DNA of 64,000 bases, taken from positions 685,342-749,341 of the forward strand of contig NZ_JAPDOK010000001.1 of assembly GCF_026013415.1 (NCBI RefSeq). Direction: 5' to 3'. Each line of letters opens with the position of its first letter. Positions within the stretch are counted from its first letter, which is position 1. The notes under the pieces are model-generated. The model saw only the letters and a program-made list of their open reading frames with translations. It was not told the DNA's origin and did no database searches. This DNA comes from Sphingomonas caeni. Lineage in GTDB: Bacteria > Pseudomonadota > Alphaproteobacteria > Sphingomonadales > Sphingomonadaceae. A program made the position numbers and the translations under genes. Shown here in pieces: positions 24,354 through 33,118 of this stretch.

Positions 24354-26375
24354 TCACGCTGCGGCGGGGGCTGGCCCCTTGCGCGCAGCACGCTTTTCCC
24401 TTGCCTTAGCCTGTCGCTTCTTTGCCGCGAGGGAGGGGCTGCCAAGCGTCAACTGATTGAAGAACGCTTGATTTCGGATTTCCGCATCTCGGAGCATCTT
24501 CTTGAACGAGATGACGCGGATATGAGCAAGGTGCCGACTCGACCACCCATAATAACCCTCCCCGTCCGGCGTGCTATTCTGCGCCAATGACTTTTCGAAC
24601 AATCCGCGCGCCTGCCCAGTGAGTTCACAGACGATTATACACTCGAACGGCGTCTTCGTGTCGATATCTGCAACCACTTCGCCATCGACGTCCCTAACCC
24701 GCGAGCCTTGTAGCTCTTCAATGTAGTCAAGCACTTGATTCACTGGGTCTTTAGTCGGAAGCACGTCACCTGGTCGCTTGAACTCAACGATCACGATCGG
24801 GTCATTCGTGCCCTCCCTCCTGAACCCCAGTGGATTGAAGAAAATCAGATCCGGCTCTTTCGTAGATGATGAACCCTCGGTGAGAGAGCTGATTGGCTTG
24901 TCCGACGCGAAGAGCTGATAGGCGGCGAGGGTGTCGTCGAGCATCCAGAGATTGTGATCCTCATAGTCACCAGACTTATACATCTCGCGCATCGGGCAAA
25001 TTAGCTCATGAATCACGCGTTCGTAATGATAGCTACGCTGGCCATCGTCCTTCACCTTGAGCAGGATGTTGGCGAGCTGGAGCAACTGATGGCGCTTTAC
25101 GACTAGTTCTGCCAATCGGTGCTTCGCTTGGTTCGAGATTTCGCTAAGCACCTCTTCAGCGCTTTTGCGGCTCTCCGCCTCCAGCGAAGCAAGCTGGTCG
25201 AGAGACTCAATTCGCTTCTTCAGATCGCGCTCGTCACGATACAAGAGGACGAACAGATTCTGCGCGATCTGCTCGTCATCCATTCCCGGCCCGAGCTGGG
25301 CTACATATTCGTCGATGTCCTCAAACTGCGTCTGGAGCTGGGGATGCTCAGCGATCAATCCTTCGACGGTCGTCTTCTGGCGCGATCTCATTCTAGCGAT
25401 ATGCGCGTGCAAGAACTCCTCTGCGGCTTCGAGAATCGCTGACTGAAGTATCTCTCCTTGCTCGGCAGTCAACTTGAAGCCCAGTCGCTCCTGATCGACG
25501 CGTTCATCTAGGAACACACTGCTGATCACTGCCACGTAAGCTTTGCCGTCAGGCAATTCCTTCAACGCATATTTGCGTTCGATCGACACCGGGTCGCCAA
25601 CGAGGCGGCCATGCGCAGTCAACAGATAGGAGTTCCGCAAGCCGGTCGAGATCGACGCATCCACGAACAGGTGATTTACCTTCACCTCAATCGGGCCATC
25701 GCCAAAATCTACCAGAAGCGAGCGTTCCTCCGGAACGTCAATCTGCTCTGCAATGAACTCGTTAAGGCTGGAGGCTTCCCCTCGGTAGGTGATCGTAACT
25801 TCAGGCAAGGTACCGGAGATGAACTGTGGGAAGAAGTGGAGTGCCAGGTCCTTCAGATAGGATGAGGGCTTGATTCGCCCACGTTGGTCGGACCGCATGT
25901 CCGATAACGTGATCGAGGTACGTATCTCCTCCCCTGGCGCCGACGTGACTCGCTTGTCGGCGATGGAGTCCTCTTCCTCCGGCACGAAGGTAAAACGGAC
26001 TCGCTTCCGCCCTTCAGCCTTGGCAACCACGCTATCGACCTTGATGGTTTCGAACATCTTTATCCAGATGAACCGACCGACGCCCTTACCGCCACGCTGA
26101 TATTTGAATCTGCTGTCACTCGTCTCGAACGAGTCTAGGTTTGCGTCGGTGAACCCGATCCCGTTGTCGGTAATGGTGATGGTGTCGATCTCAAAGGCGT
26201 CGTCCACCGCGATATCGACATCGACCCTACCCTTCTTCGCGGCTTCATCCTCGCCAAAACGATCGTTGATCGCATGGATAGAGTTGCTAACCGCTTCGTA
26301 GACGGAATAGAGGACCGCGGTCTTGCCGTCAGGCAATCGCATGTTGTTAATGCGTCCGATGACGTCGAATTTCAC
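24354..26375 (-). CDS. GHKL ATPase fused to a PD-(D/E)XK nuclease domain (candidate defence protein)
   Basis: 673-residue protein I cannot assign to a named family. Residues 1-160 form a GHKL (Hsp90/MutL/histidine-kinase-type) ATP site: N-box VYEAVSNSIHAI with Glu27 and Asn31, ITDNGIGFTD (Asp70, Gly72, Gly74), and the lid GGKGVGRF at 95-102. A transducer-like region follows to about 300, then a helical, coiled-coil-prone stretch (about 305-450). At the C-terminus, KEPDLIFFNP (Asp509), IVIVEFKRPGD (Glu531-x-Lys533) and VNQVLDYIEEL (Gln547-xxx-Tyr551) match a RecB/Cas4-like PD-(D/E)XK nuclease with a QxxxY motif. A Lys/Arg/Ala-rich tail ends it. GTG start with GGAGC upstream. By eye it is lower in GC than its neighbours and sits beside repeats, suggesting transfer. 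No methyltransferase or partner gene is adjacent. Confidence 0.75.
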   Translation of the reverse strand: MKFDVIGRINNMRLPDGKTAVLYSVYEAVSNSIHAINDRFGEDEAAKKGRVDVDIAVDDAFEIDTITITDNGIGFTDANLDSFETSDSRFKYQRGGKGVGRFIWIKMFETIKVDSVVAKAEGRKRVRFTFVPEEEDSIADKRVTSAPGEEIRTSITLSDMRSDQRGRIKPSSYLKDLALHFFPQFISGTLPEVTITYRGEASSLNEFIAEQIDVPEERSLLVDFGDGPIEVKVNHLFVDASISTGLRNSYLLTAHGRLVGDPVSIERKYALKELPDGKAYVAVISSVFLDERVDQERLGFKLTAEQGEILQSAILEAAEEFLHAHIARMRSRQKTTVEGLIAEHPQLQTQFEDIDEYVAQLGPGMDDEQIAQNLFVLLYRDERDLKKRIESLDQLASLEAESRKSAEEVLSEISNQAKHRLAELVVKRHQLLQLANILLKVKDDGQRSYHYERVIHELICPMREMYKSGDYEDHNLWMLDDTLAAYQLFASDKPISSLTEGSSSTKEPDLIFFNPLGFRREGTNDPIVIVEFKRPGDVLPTKDPVNQVLDYIEELQGSRVRDVDGEVVADIDTKTPFECIIVCELTGQARGLFEKSLAQNSTPDGEGYYGWSSRHLAHIRVISFKKMLRDAEIRNQAFFNQLTLGSPSLAAKKRQAKAREKRAARKGPAPAAA

Positions 26376-26540
26376 GCGAAAGCTCCATTTGATACGCTTG
26401 TTTGATCAGCAGCAGTAGCTGCTCGATGGATTTGACTGTCAATCGTCACGTCAGCCACAAATTTGATATGCGCGCCAATCGGTCAGCACCCCACCAATCC
26501 CCCATGACGAACCCACCAAAACCCGCTAACGCCCCCCACC

Positions 26541-27614
26541 ATGCAACGTCCCAAGCTCTCCGTCGTCATCCCCTGCTACAATGAAGAGGCGTGCCTCGAG
26601 ATGCTCCATGGGCGCGTCTCGGCGGCGGCGCGGGCGGCGGTGGGGGACAGTTACGAGGTGGTGCTGATCAACGACGGCTCGCGCGACAAGAGCTGGGCGA
26701 TCATGCAGCAGCTCTCGGCGGGCGATCCGCGCCTCGTCGCGATCAACCTGTCGCGCAACCATGGCCATCAGTTGGCGCTCACCGCCGGGCTCGACCTGTG
26801 CGCGGGCGAGGAAATATTGATCATCGACGCGGACCTGCAGGACCCGCCCGAGCTGCTGACCGACATGCGCGCGACGATGGCCGCGGAAGGTGCGGATGTC
26901 GTCTATGCGGTGCGGCGCAAGCGCGACGGCGAGAGCATCTTCAAGCTCGCCACCGCCGCCGCCTTTTACCGCGTGCTCGACAGGGTGACCGACACGCCGA
27001 TCCCGCTCGATACCGGCGATTTCCGGCTGATGACGCGGCGGGCGCTCGACGCCTTCCTGGCGCTCCCCGAACAGGCGCGCTTCATCCGCGGGATGGTCGC
27101 CTGGGTCGGCTTCCGCCAGGTCGCCTTCCCCTATGACCGGCAGGAGCGCCATGCCGGCGAGAGCAAATATCCGCTCTCCAAGATGATCCGCTTCGCGCTC
27201 GACGCGGTGACGGGCTTCTCGACCGCGCCGCTGCGCTTCGCCAGCCATGCCGGCCTCGCGCTCACGGGGGCGGCGGCGCTGCTGGTGCTCTATGTCGGTT
27301 TCGCCTGGCTCACCGGCCGCGCGATCCAGCCGGGCTGGACCTCGCTGATGCTCGTCGTGCTCGTGCTCGGCGCGGTGCAGATGTTCGTGCTCGGGATGAT
27401 CGGCGAATATCTGGGGCGGCTCTATGTCGAGTCCAAGCGGCGGCCTTTGTACCTGGTCGCGGATATCGCCGGCCCGGTGAAGGGCCATGCCCGGCTGGGC
27501 TATCGCTTCGAGGATGCGCCCGAGGCGCAGGATTACGAGCCGAGCGAAGCGCCTGCGGCGATCGCGCCGCCGCCGCTGCCGGCGCCGCGGAGGCGGGCGC
27601 GGACGAAGGCCTGA
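26541..27614 (+). CDS. GT2 family polyprenyl-phosphate glycosyltransferase
   Basis: 357-residue DPM1/GtrB/ArnC-like enzyme that transfers a sugar to undecaprenyl phosphate on the cytoplasmic face. The GT-A domain shows LSVVIPCYNEEACLEMLHGR, YEVVLINDGSRDKSWAIM, the DxD in ILIIDADLQDPPELLTDM, and FRLMTRRALDAFLALPEQAR. Two transmembrane helices follow (about 237-256 and 270-292), then GEYLGRLYVESKRRPLYLV, the GtrB-type end. A Pro/Ala-rich tail (about 330-357) is extra. Divergent from the ATPase-nuclease gene. The GtrA protein encoded nearby (28.5 kb) is the usual flippase partner, and two GT-C proteins could use the lipid-linked sugar. Confidence 0.92.
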   Translation: MQRPKLSVVIPCYNEEACLEMLHGRVSAAARAAVGDSYEVVLINDGSRDKSWAIMQQLSAGDPRLVAINLSRNHGHQLALTAGLDLCAGEEILIIDADLQDPPELLTDMRATMAAEGADVVYAVRRKRDGESIFKLATAAAFYRVLDRVTDTPIPLDTGDFRLMTRRALDAFLALPEQARFIRGMVAWVGFRQVAFPYDRQERHAGESKYPLSKMIRFALDAVTGFSTAPLRFASHAGLALTGAAALLVLYVGFAWLTGRAIQPGWTSLMLVVLVLGAVQMFVLGMIGEYLGRLYVESKRRPLYLVADIAGPVKGHARLGYRFEDAPEAQDYEPSEAPAAIAPPPLPAPRRRARTKA

Positions 27615-27743
27615 ATCCCTCTCCTTCCAGGAGAGGGAGGGCGCCGACGAAGTCGGCGGAAGGGTGAGGACGATCCGTCACCCTCATCCCTCCCACCGCT
27701 TCGCGGCGGGCCCCTTCCTTCTCCCAATGGGAGAAGGAGTTTA
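27614..27743. repeat. Multi-hairpin GC-rich repeat element (CCCTCTCC family), copy 1
   Basis: A chain of small hairpins: CCCTCTCC/GGAGAGGG, CGCCGAC/GTCGGCG, AGGGTGA/TCACCCT, CCCACCGC/GCGGCGGG and CCTTCTCCC/GGGAGAAGG, ending in GAGTTTA. The same order of hairpins occurs at 45099-45236 inside gluQRS. It lies at the convergent end of the GT2 gene and the methyltransferase gene. Confidence 0.85.
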
Positions 27744-28469
27744 TTTCGGCGCGGCCAGAACGATGATCGAGAGGCCGGGGGGCATCGGCACCCGGCCGAG
27801 GAGGTGGCGCTCGATCCGGAACACCGTCTCGAAGATCGCATTGAGCGGCCCGGGCGGCGGCGAATCGTCGCTGTCGTCCTTGCCGGTGAGCTTGCCCGCC
27901 ATCCGCGCCGCGACCGCCGCGGGGAAGAGCAAGGAGTTGAACCAGCGCAGCTTGCGCCAGCTCAAGCCCGCCTTTTGCAGCGCCGCGGTGAGCGTCGCCT
28001 TCGAATAGCGGCGCTTGTGGTGGTTCACCACGTCGTGCGCGCTCCACATCCATTGGTGCGCGGGGACGGTGATCAGGATCTTGCCGCCGGGCTTGAGCAG
28101 GCTGGCGATCGCCCTGAGCGCGCCGACGTCGTCCTCGACATGCTCGACCACGTCGAGCACCGCGACGAGATCGTACTGGCCGCGCTCGACCCCGCTCAGC
28201 TCGGGCAGCGGCGAGGTGCCGATCGGCTTGCCCAGCCGCTCGGCGGCGAAGGCGCCCGCGGCCTCGTCGATCTCGATCGCGTCGACCTCGCCGAAGCTCG
28301 CGAGCATCGGCAGATTGTGCCCGGTGCCGCAGCCGATCTCGAGGATGCGCGCGTCCCTGGGCAGATCGCCGTAGCGCGTCAGATAGTCGGACAGGATGTC
28401 GCGCCGGGCGCGGTACCACCAATGCGTGGTGTCGTGCGCAGCCATGCGCTCGTAAACGATACGGTCCAT
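27741..28469 (-). CDS. Class I SAM-dependent methyltransferase
   Basis: 242-residue Rossmann methyltransferase from the ATG at 28469 (MDRIVYERMA). Motif I is ILEIGCGTGHNLPMLASFG, followed by VDAIEIDE, YDLVAVLDVVEHVEDDVGAL and LLKPGGKILITVPAHQWMWS; the C-terminal half has a hydrophobic, probably membrane-peripheral segment (RKLRWFNSLLFPAAVAARMA). The WWYRARRDIL segment near the N-terminus is seen in methyltransferases of glycan/lipid loci. It follows gtrA by 1 bp, so they are co-transcribed. The acceptor is probably a lipid-linked saccharide or polyprenyl derivative; this is inferred from context. Confidence 0.85.
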   Translation of the reverse strand: MDRIVYERMAAHDTTHWWYRARRDILSDYLTRYGDLPRDARILEIGCGTGHNLPMLASFGEVDAIEIDEAAGAFAAERLGKPIGTSPLPELSGVERGQYDLVAVLDVVEHVEDDVGALRAIASLLKPGGKILITVPAHQWMWSAHDVVNHHKRRYSKATLTAALQKAGLSWRKLRWFNSLLFPAAVAARMAGKLTGKDDSDDSPPPGPLNAIFETVFRIERHLLGRVPMPPGLSIIVLAAPK

Positions 28470-28470
28470 C

Positions 28471-28908
28471 TCAGCCGGCCTTTTCCGCGGCGAACACCCA
28501 TTGCCGGTTGAGCGCGAAGGTGAGCGCGGGGGTGAGGAACACCGTCGGCACCAGCGGCCACCAGGTCGGGCCGTGGAACAGGGGACCGGTGAGCACCCAG
28601 ATATAGAGTTCGTTGAGCAGGAAGCCGAAGCCTTGGACGGCGAGGAAGCGGGCATGCTGGCGGCCGCTGTTATCGCGCACGCCGTGCCCCTTGAAGCTCC
28701 ACGCGCTGTGCATGAAGAAGCCCGCGGTCGCCGCGGCGATGAAGCCGATCACGCCGGCGAGCAGGGGCGGGATGACATAGGTCGCCAGCGGCCAATAGAC
28801 CGCGGCATAGATCAGCGTGGACATCACCCCCGCGATCCCGAAGCGGATGATCTGCCCCAGCACCCCGCTCGCCCACAAACTCTCGACTCGTCGAAGGATC
28901 ACCGTCAT
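28471..28908 (-). CDS. GtrA-family membrane protein (lipid-linked sugar flippase type)
   Basis: 145 residues with four transmembrane helices (about 15-35, 43-63, 82-104 and 112-132). FGIAGVMSTLIYAAVYWPLA, then ALTFALNRQWVFAA at the C-terminus are characteristic GtrA segments. GtrA proteins are thought to flip undecaprenyl-phosphate sugars made by GtrB-like enzymes, and such an enzyme is encoded at 26.5 kb. The start may be the ATG at 28908 or a GTG at 28935. Divergent from the GT-C gene, with the shared promoter region only about 45 bp. Confidence 0.9.
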   Translation of the reverse strand: MTVILRRVESLWASGVLGQIIRFGIAGVMSTLIYAAVYWPLATYVIPPLLAGVIGFIAAATAGFFMHSAWSFKGHGVRDNSGRQHARFLAVQGFGFLLNELYIWVLTGPLFHGPTWWPLVPTVFLTPALTFALNRQWVFAAEKAG

Positions 28909-28951
28909 GCCTTGCCCTTGAACCGCGGGCCGCACTAATGCGCGGGCGCGA

Positions 28952-30841
28952 GTGAGGGAAGCGAATTTGAAGCCTGGGCCGGATGGCGGTGTTTCCCGCC
29001 TGGAAACTGAACTCGACCGTCACTGGCTGAACTGGACGCTCGTCGCCTGGCTGGCGGTGTGCACCTTCTTCATCTGGCAGAAGCAGGGCGTGATCCTGTC
29101 GCTGGGGCTGGGCGACACCGACGACAATATGCGGCTGATGCAGGTCCGCGCGCTGCTCGCGGGGCAGGGCTGGTACGATCTCACCAACTATCGCCTCGAT
29201 CCGGCGCTGGGCGGGCTCAACATCCATTGGTCGCGGCTGTGCGACCTGCCGATCGCCGGGCTGATCCTGCTGTTCAAGCCGTTCATCGGCGTGGCCGCGG
29301 CGGAGAAATGGGCGTGCGGGATCGCGCCGATGCTGCCGCTCGGCGTGACGCTGACGGGGCTGTCGCTGACGGTCCGGCGGCTGATCGATCCCAGGGCATG
29401 GCCGGTCGCAGTGGTGGTGCTGCTCACGAGCTGCACGCTGACGATGAGCATGTACATGCCGATGCGCATCGATCACCATGGGTGGCAGATCGCCGCGCTG
29501 GCGATGACGGTGGCGGGGCTCGCCGATCCGGGGCGCGCGCGCGGCGGGGCGGTGGTGGGGATTTCGAGCGCGTTCTCGCTCACCATCGGGCTCGAGATGC
29601 TGCCCTATTGCGCGATGGCGGGGGCGATCATCGGGCTGCGCTGGGTGTGGGACCGCGGCGAGGCGCGGCGGATGCAGATCTATGCGGTCACGCTTGCCGG
29701 GGTGAGCGCGCTCGGCTTCGCGCTGTTCACCTCGAACGCCAATATGGCGATGCGCTGCGACGCGCTGACCCCGGTCTGGCTCTCGACCGTCACCGTTGCG
29801 GGGGCGCTGCTCTTCATCCTGTCGCTGGTCAACCCGCAGGAGCGCTGGATGCGGCTGGCGATGGGCGCGGCCGCGGGCGCGGCGATCGCGGCGGGCTTCG
29901 CCCTGCTCTTCCCGCAATGCCTGGGCCGCCCCGAGGGCGTCTCGCCCGAGCTGGCGCGGATCTGGCTCAACAATGTCCGCGAGGCGCGGCCCATCTATCG
30001 GCTCAGCTGGGACAATCAGCTCACCACGGCGGCGATGCCGGTGATCGGGCTGATCGGCTCGGCAGTTGCCGCATGGCGCGCGCGCGGGACCGACCGGGCG
30101 GTGGGCTGGGCGACGATCGCGCTGTTCACCGCCTTTTCGGGCGCCACCCTGCTCTGGCAGGTCCGCACCGGGCCCGCGGCGCAGATGCTCGGCGTTCCCG
30201 GCTCGACCGCGCTGATCTGGCTGATCGTGCCCTGGTGCCTGAGCAGCCGCCAGATGCTGATGCGGGTGGTCGGATCGGTCGCGGCCTTCCTGGTCGTATC
30301 GGGCCTGTTCGCCGGCTTCGTCGTCAAATGGATGCCGCGCGCGCCGGCGGCGTCGGGCGGCGGCACCAGCAGCAACCGCGCCTATGGCGCCTGCACCAGC
30401 CTCGCCGCGCTCCGCCAGCTCGACGCGATCCCCGCGGCGACGATGTTCACCCATGTCGATATGGGGCCGCGGCTGGTGACGCTGACGCACCATGATGGCG
30501 TCGCCGGCCCCTATCACCGCAACGAGCGCGCGATCCTCGACGTGCACCATGCCTTTATGGGCAGCGCGGCGCAGTTCCGCCCGATCGCGAAGGCGCATGG
30601 CGCGGCCTATCTGCTGACCTGCCCCAACATGGCCGAGACGACGCTCTATACCGCACGGTCGAAGAACGGCTTCTACGCCCAGCTGCGCGACGGCAGGATT
30701 CCGAAATGGCTGACCCCGGTGGCGCTGCCCGCGACCTCACCGTTCAAGCTGTGGCGGATCGATTACGCCGCACCGGACGAGGCTGTTCGTGCGCCTGCCG
30801 GCGAGCGGCACCAGCCCGCTCCCCCTCCCGGCCACCCATAG
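28952..30841 (+). CDS. GT-C fold membrane glycosyltransferase-like protein
   Basis: 629-residue polytopic protein with about 11-13 membrane helices. The first extracytoplasmic loop carries SLGLGDTDDNMRLMQVRALL, an acidic DTDD motif like the metal/lipid-binding DDxxR motif of STT3-type GT-C enzymes, and GGLNIHWSRLCDLPIAG follows. A second acidic/His cluster is MRIDHHGWQ. The C-terminal 160 residues form a soluble periplasmic domain (AYGACTSLAALRQLDAIPAA, THVDMGPRLVTLTHHDGVAG). It probably takes a sugar from undecaprenyl phosphate and adds it to a glycan or protein. GTG start with no strong ribosome-binding site. The last residues (APAGERHQPAPPPGHP) are encoded by one arm of a large hairpin that overlaps the stop codon. 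Confidence 0.82.
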   Translation: MREANLKPGPDGGVSRLETELDRHWLNWTLVAWLAVCTFFIWQKQGVILSLGLGDTDDNMRLMQVRALLAGQGWYDLTNYRLDPALGGLNIHWSRLCDLPIAGLILLFKPFIGVAAAEKWACGIAPMLPLGVTLTGLSLTVRRLIDPRAWPVAVVVLLTSCTLTMSMYMPMRIDHHGWQIAALAMTVAGLADPGRARGGAVVGISSAFSLTIGLEMLPYCAMAGAIIGLRWVWDRGEARRMQIYAVTLAGVSALGFALFTSNANMAMRCDALTPVWLSTVTVAGALLFILSLVNPQERWMRLAMGAAAGAAIAAGFALLFPQCLGRPEGVSPELARIWLNNVREARPIYRLSWDNQLTTAAMPVIGLIGSAVAAWRARGTDRAVGWATIALFTAFSGATLLWQVRTGPAAQMLGVPGSTALIWLIVPWCLSSRQMLMRVVGSVAAFLVVSGLFAGFVVKWMPRAPAASGGGTSSNRAYGACTSLAALRQLDAIPAATMFTHVDMGPRLVTLTHHDGVAGPYHRNERAILDVHHAFMGSAAQFRPIAKAHGAAYLLTCPNMAETTLYTARSKNGFYAQLRDGRIPKWLTPVALPATSPFKLWRIDYAAPDEAVRAPAGERHQPAPPPGHP

Positions 30842-30886
30842 GATACTAAAGTAAGGGTGGCCGGGAGTCGGAGCGGGCTGGTGCCG
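30806..30886. terminator. Very long inverted repeat between convergent genes, spanning the GT-C stop codon
   Basis: Arms of 32 bp at 30806-30837 and 30855-30886 match at 30 of 32 positions, with a 17-nt AT-rich loop (ATAGGATACTAAAGTAA) that contains the TAG stop codon. The right arm ends 22 bp before the marC stop. It should terminate or protect transcripts from both sides; the size is far beyond an ordinary terminator. Confidence 0.75.
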
Positions 30887-30907
30887 CAACCCTTGCAGAC
30901 GCAAGCT

Positions 30908-31549
30908 TCAGTGCACGCCCGCCGCGCGGGCAGCAACCAAAGCGGCCCTGATCCCGTCGATCACGAACTGGGTCGCAAGCGCCGCGAGCAGCACGCCGAG
31001 CAGCCGCGAGATCACCGCCTCGATCTTCGCGCCGACGATCCGCATGATCGGCCCCGCCGCGAGCAACGCGACCAGCGTGAGCACCAGGATCACCGCGAGC
31101 GCGCCGAACACGATCGCCTGATCCTGATAGGTGTCGCTGTGCGACATCAGCAGCATCACCGACGCGATCGATCCCGGCCCCGCGATCATCGGCATCGCCA
31201 TCGGGAAGACCGAGACGTCCACCACCGGCTCGGCCTTGAGCTTCTCGGCCCGGTCCTCGCGCCGCTCGGTGCGCTTCTCGAACACCATGTCGAGCGCGAT
31301 CAGGAACAGCATGATCCCGCCGGCGATGCGGAAGCTGTAGAGGCTGATCCCGAGCCCGTTCAGCAGCGCGCGCCCGAACAGCGCGAACAGCACCAGGATG
31401 ATCGCCGCGACGAACACCGCGCGCAGCGCCATCGCGCGGCGATGCGCCTCGGTCGCACCCGCCGTCAGCCCCGCGAAGATCGGCGCGCAGCCGGGCGGAT
31501 CGATGACGACGAACAGGGTCGCGAAGGCCGAGATGAAGGCTTCGATCAT
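30908..31549 (-). CDS. MarC family integral membrane protein
   Basis: 213-residue protein with six membrane helices. The family signature is plain: IEAFISAFATLFVVIDPPGC near the start, the inverted-repeat motif VFPMAMPMIAGPGSIASVML in the middle, and FRIAGGIMLFLIALDMV. MarC proteins were once thought to export antibiotics but the role is unresolved. The start is the ATG at 31549, which overlaps the stop of the preceding gene by 4 bp, so translation is probably coupled. Last gene of the argB-to-marC run. Confidence 0.92.
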   Translation of the reverse strand: MIEAFISAFATLFVVIDPPGCAPIFAGLTAGATEAHRRAMALRAVFVAAIILVLFALFGRALLNGLGISLYSFRIAGGIMLFLIALDMVFEKRTERREDRAEKLKAEPVVDVSVFPMAMPMIAGPGSIASVMLLMSHSDTYQDQAIVFGALAVILVLTLVALLAAGPIMRIVGAKIEAVISRLLGVLLAALATQFVIDGIRAALVAARAAGVH

Positions 31550-32148
31550 TTGGGGGCGGGTATGTCGTCGGTCAGCACGGTGTCGAAGCGCTTCCCGTTC
31601 CACAGATTGACGCGAAAGATGCGGTGGCCGTCCTTGAACACGGTCCACTCCCAGGTCAGCGTCCCGTCGGGCGAGCTGCCGCCGTCGTTCCTGACCTCGC
31701 TGTTGAGCGCCCAGGCGTGCGGCGGGGCCTTGCCCCGGCACGAGGCGCTGCGCACGCGCGGCCTCTCGGGCAGCGCGCGCGGCGTCTGGAGCGCATCGCC
31801 GCCGTCATAGACCCATTTGAAATGCCCGTCGCCCTGGCGGACCCAGACGGTGGTGAAATAGCCGAACGCCTTGGGCCGCACCCAGGGGCCGGTGTTCACC
31901 GCGACCTGGCCGTCGCACGAGACGAAGCTGTCGGCGGGCCACCACTGCACGGTGATCGGCGGATCCTTGAGCGGCAGGATCTCGTGCGCCTTGGCGGGCT
32001 GCGGGGTGAACATCAGCGCGTCCTCGGTCGAGAAGCGGCGAAAGGCGGTCCATTGGCCTTCGGTCTGCGCGGCGCGGTTGAAGGCGCGTTCGGCCTCGAT
32101 CGCGGTTTCGGGATCGGGCACCGCAAGCAGCATCAGAAATGGCAGCAT
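31546..32148 (-). CDS. SnoaL-like/DUF4440-type exported protein, function unknown
   Basis: 200-residue protein from the ATG at 32148, which has a GGGAGGAT ribosome-binding site. The N-terminus MLPFLMLLAVPDPETAIEAE is hydrophobic and could be a short signal peptide. AERAFNRAAQTEGQWTAFRR, then MFTPQPAKAHEILPLKDPPI and GHFKWVYDGGDAL look like the NTF2-like (SnoaL/DUF4440) cone fold. The C-terminal part (TWEWTVFKDGHRIFRVNLWN) completes it. Its place between folD and marC is probably only an operon accident. The frame is open to 32187 upstream without support. Confidence 0.7.
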   Translation of the reverse strand: MLPFLMLLAVPDPETAIEAERAFNRAAQTEGQWTAFRRFSTEDALMFTPQPAKAHEILPLKDPPITVQWWPADSFVSCDGQVAVNTGPWVRPKAFGYFTTVWVRQGDGHFKWVYDGGDALQTPRALPERPRVRSASCRGKAPPHAWALNSEVRNDGGSSPDGTLTWEWTVFKDGHRIFRVNLWNGKRFDTVLTDDIPAPK

Positions 32149-32242
32149 CTCATCCTCCCTCGTTCGGGACGCGAGCGTAACGGGCATTGCGCATGATTTT
32201 CCAGCCGTCCGCCTGCTCCGGGGACGAGCTGGTGCGACCGCA

Positions 32243-33118
32243 TCAGATGCTGCGCTCGTCGAGCGGCACGCCCTCGCGCCGGTGCGCCGCGACCAGGGTA
32301 TTGCGCAGCAGGCAGGCGATCGTCATCGGGCCGACCCCGCCGGGCACGGGGGTGATCGCCCCTGCGACGCTCGCCGCGCCGTCGAAATCGACATCGCCGG
32401 TCAGGCGGCCATCCTCGCGGTTCATGCCGACATCGATCACGGTGGCACCGGGCTTGAGCCAGTCGCCCTGGACGAAACGCGAGCGGCCGATGGCCGCGAC
32501 GACGATATCGGCGTGGCGCAGATAATGGGGCAGGTTGCGCGTGCGCGAATGGCACAGCGTCACCGTCGCGTTGCGCGCGGTGAGCAGCGCCGCCATCGGC
32601 TTGCCGACGATGTTCGAGCGGCCGATCACCACCGCGTCGAGCCCGGAGAGATCGCCGAGCCGGTCCTCAAGCAGCATCACGCAGCCCCAGGGCGTGCAGG
32701 GCACGAAGCCGCTCACCCCGGTCGCGAGGCGGCCCGCGTTGATCGGGTGGAAGCCATCGACATCCTTGTCGGGATCGATCCGCAACAGCACTTCCTGCGC
32801 GTCGAGATGCGCGGGCAGCGGCAACTGGACGAGGATGCCGTCGACCGTCGGATCGTCGTTGAGCTGCTCGACCAAGGCGATCAGTTCGCCCTGGGTGGTG
32901 GTGTCGGGCAGGCGATGCTCGAGGCTCTCCATCCCGACCTCGCGCGTCGCCTTGCCTTTCGAGCGGACATAGACCGTCGAGGCCGGATCCTCGCCGACCA
33001 GCACCACCGCGAGCCCCGGCGTGCGCCCGGTCGCGGCGTGGAAGGCGGGCACGAGCGCGGCGACGCGGGCGCGAAGCCCCGCGGCAAAGGCTTTTCCGTC
33101 GATGATCTGGGCGGTCAT
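32243..33118 (-). CDS. folD: Bifunctional methylenetetrahydrofolate dehydrogenase/methenyltetrahydrofolate cyclohydrolase
   Basis: Interconverts 5,10-methylene-, 5,10-methenyl- and 10-formyl-tetrahydrofolate in cytosolic one-carbon metabolism. The 291 residues show the full FolD pattern: [20 protein letters not shown] with the catalytic Tyr and Lys, [34 protein letters not shown], the nucleotide-binding [20 protein letters not shown], and [20 protein letters not shown] with [19 protein letters not shown]. It overlaps the DUF167 gene by 4 bp (start 33118, stop of the next 33115), so it is co-translated. Confidence 0.97.
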   Translation of the reverse strand: MTAQIIDGKAFAAGLRARVAALVPAFHAATGRTPGLAVVLVGEDPASTVYVRSKGKATREVGMESLEHRLPDTTTQGELIALVEQLNDDPTVDGILVQLPLPAHLDAQEVLLRIDPDKDVDGFHPINAGRLATGVSGFVPCTPWGCVMLLEDRLGDLSGLDAVVIGRSNIVGKPMAALLTARNATVTLCHSRTRNLPHYLRHADIVVAAIGRSRFVQGDWLKPGATVIDVGMNREDGRLTGDVDFDGAASVAGAITPVPGGVGPMTIACLLRNTLVAAHRREGVPLDERSI

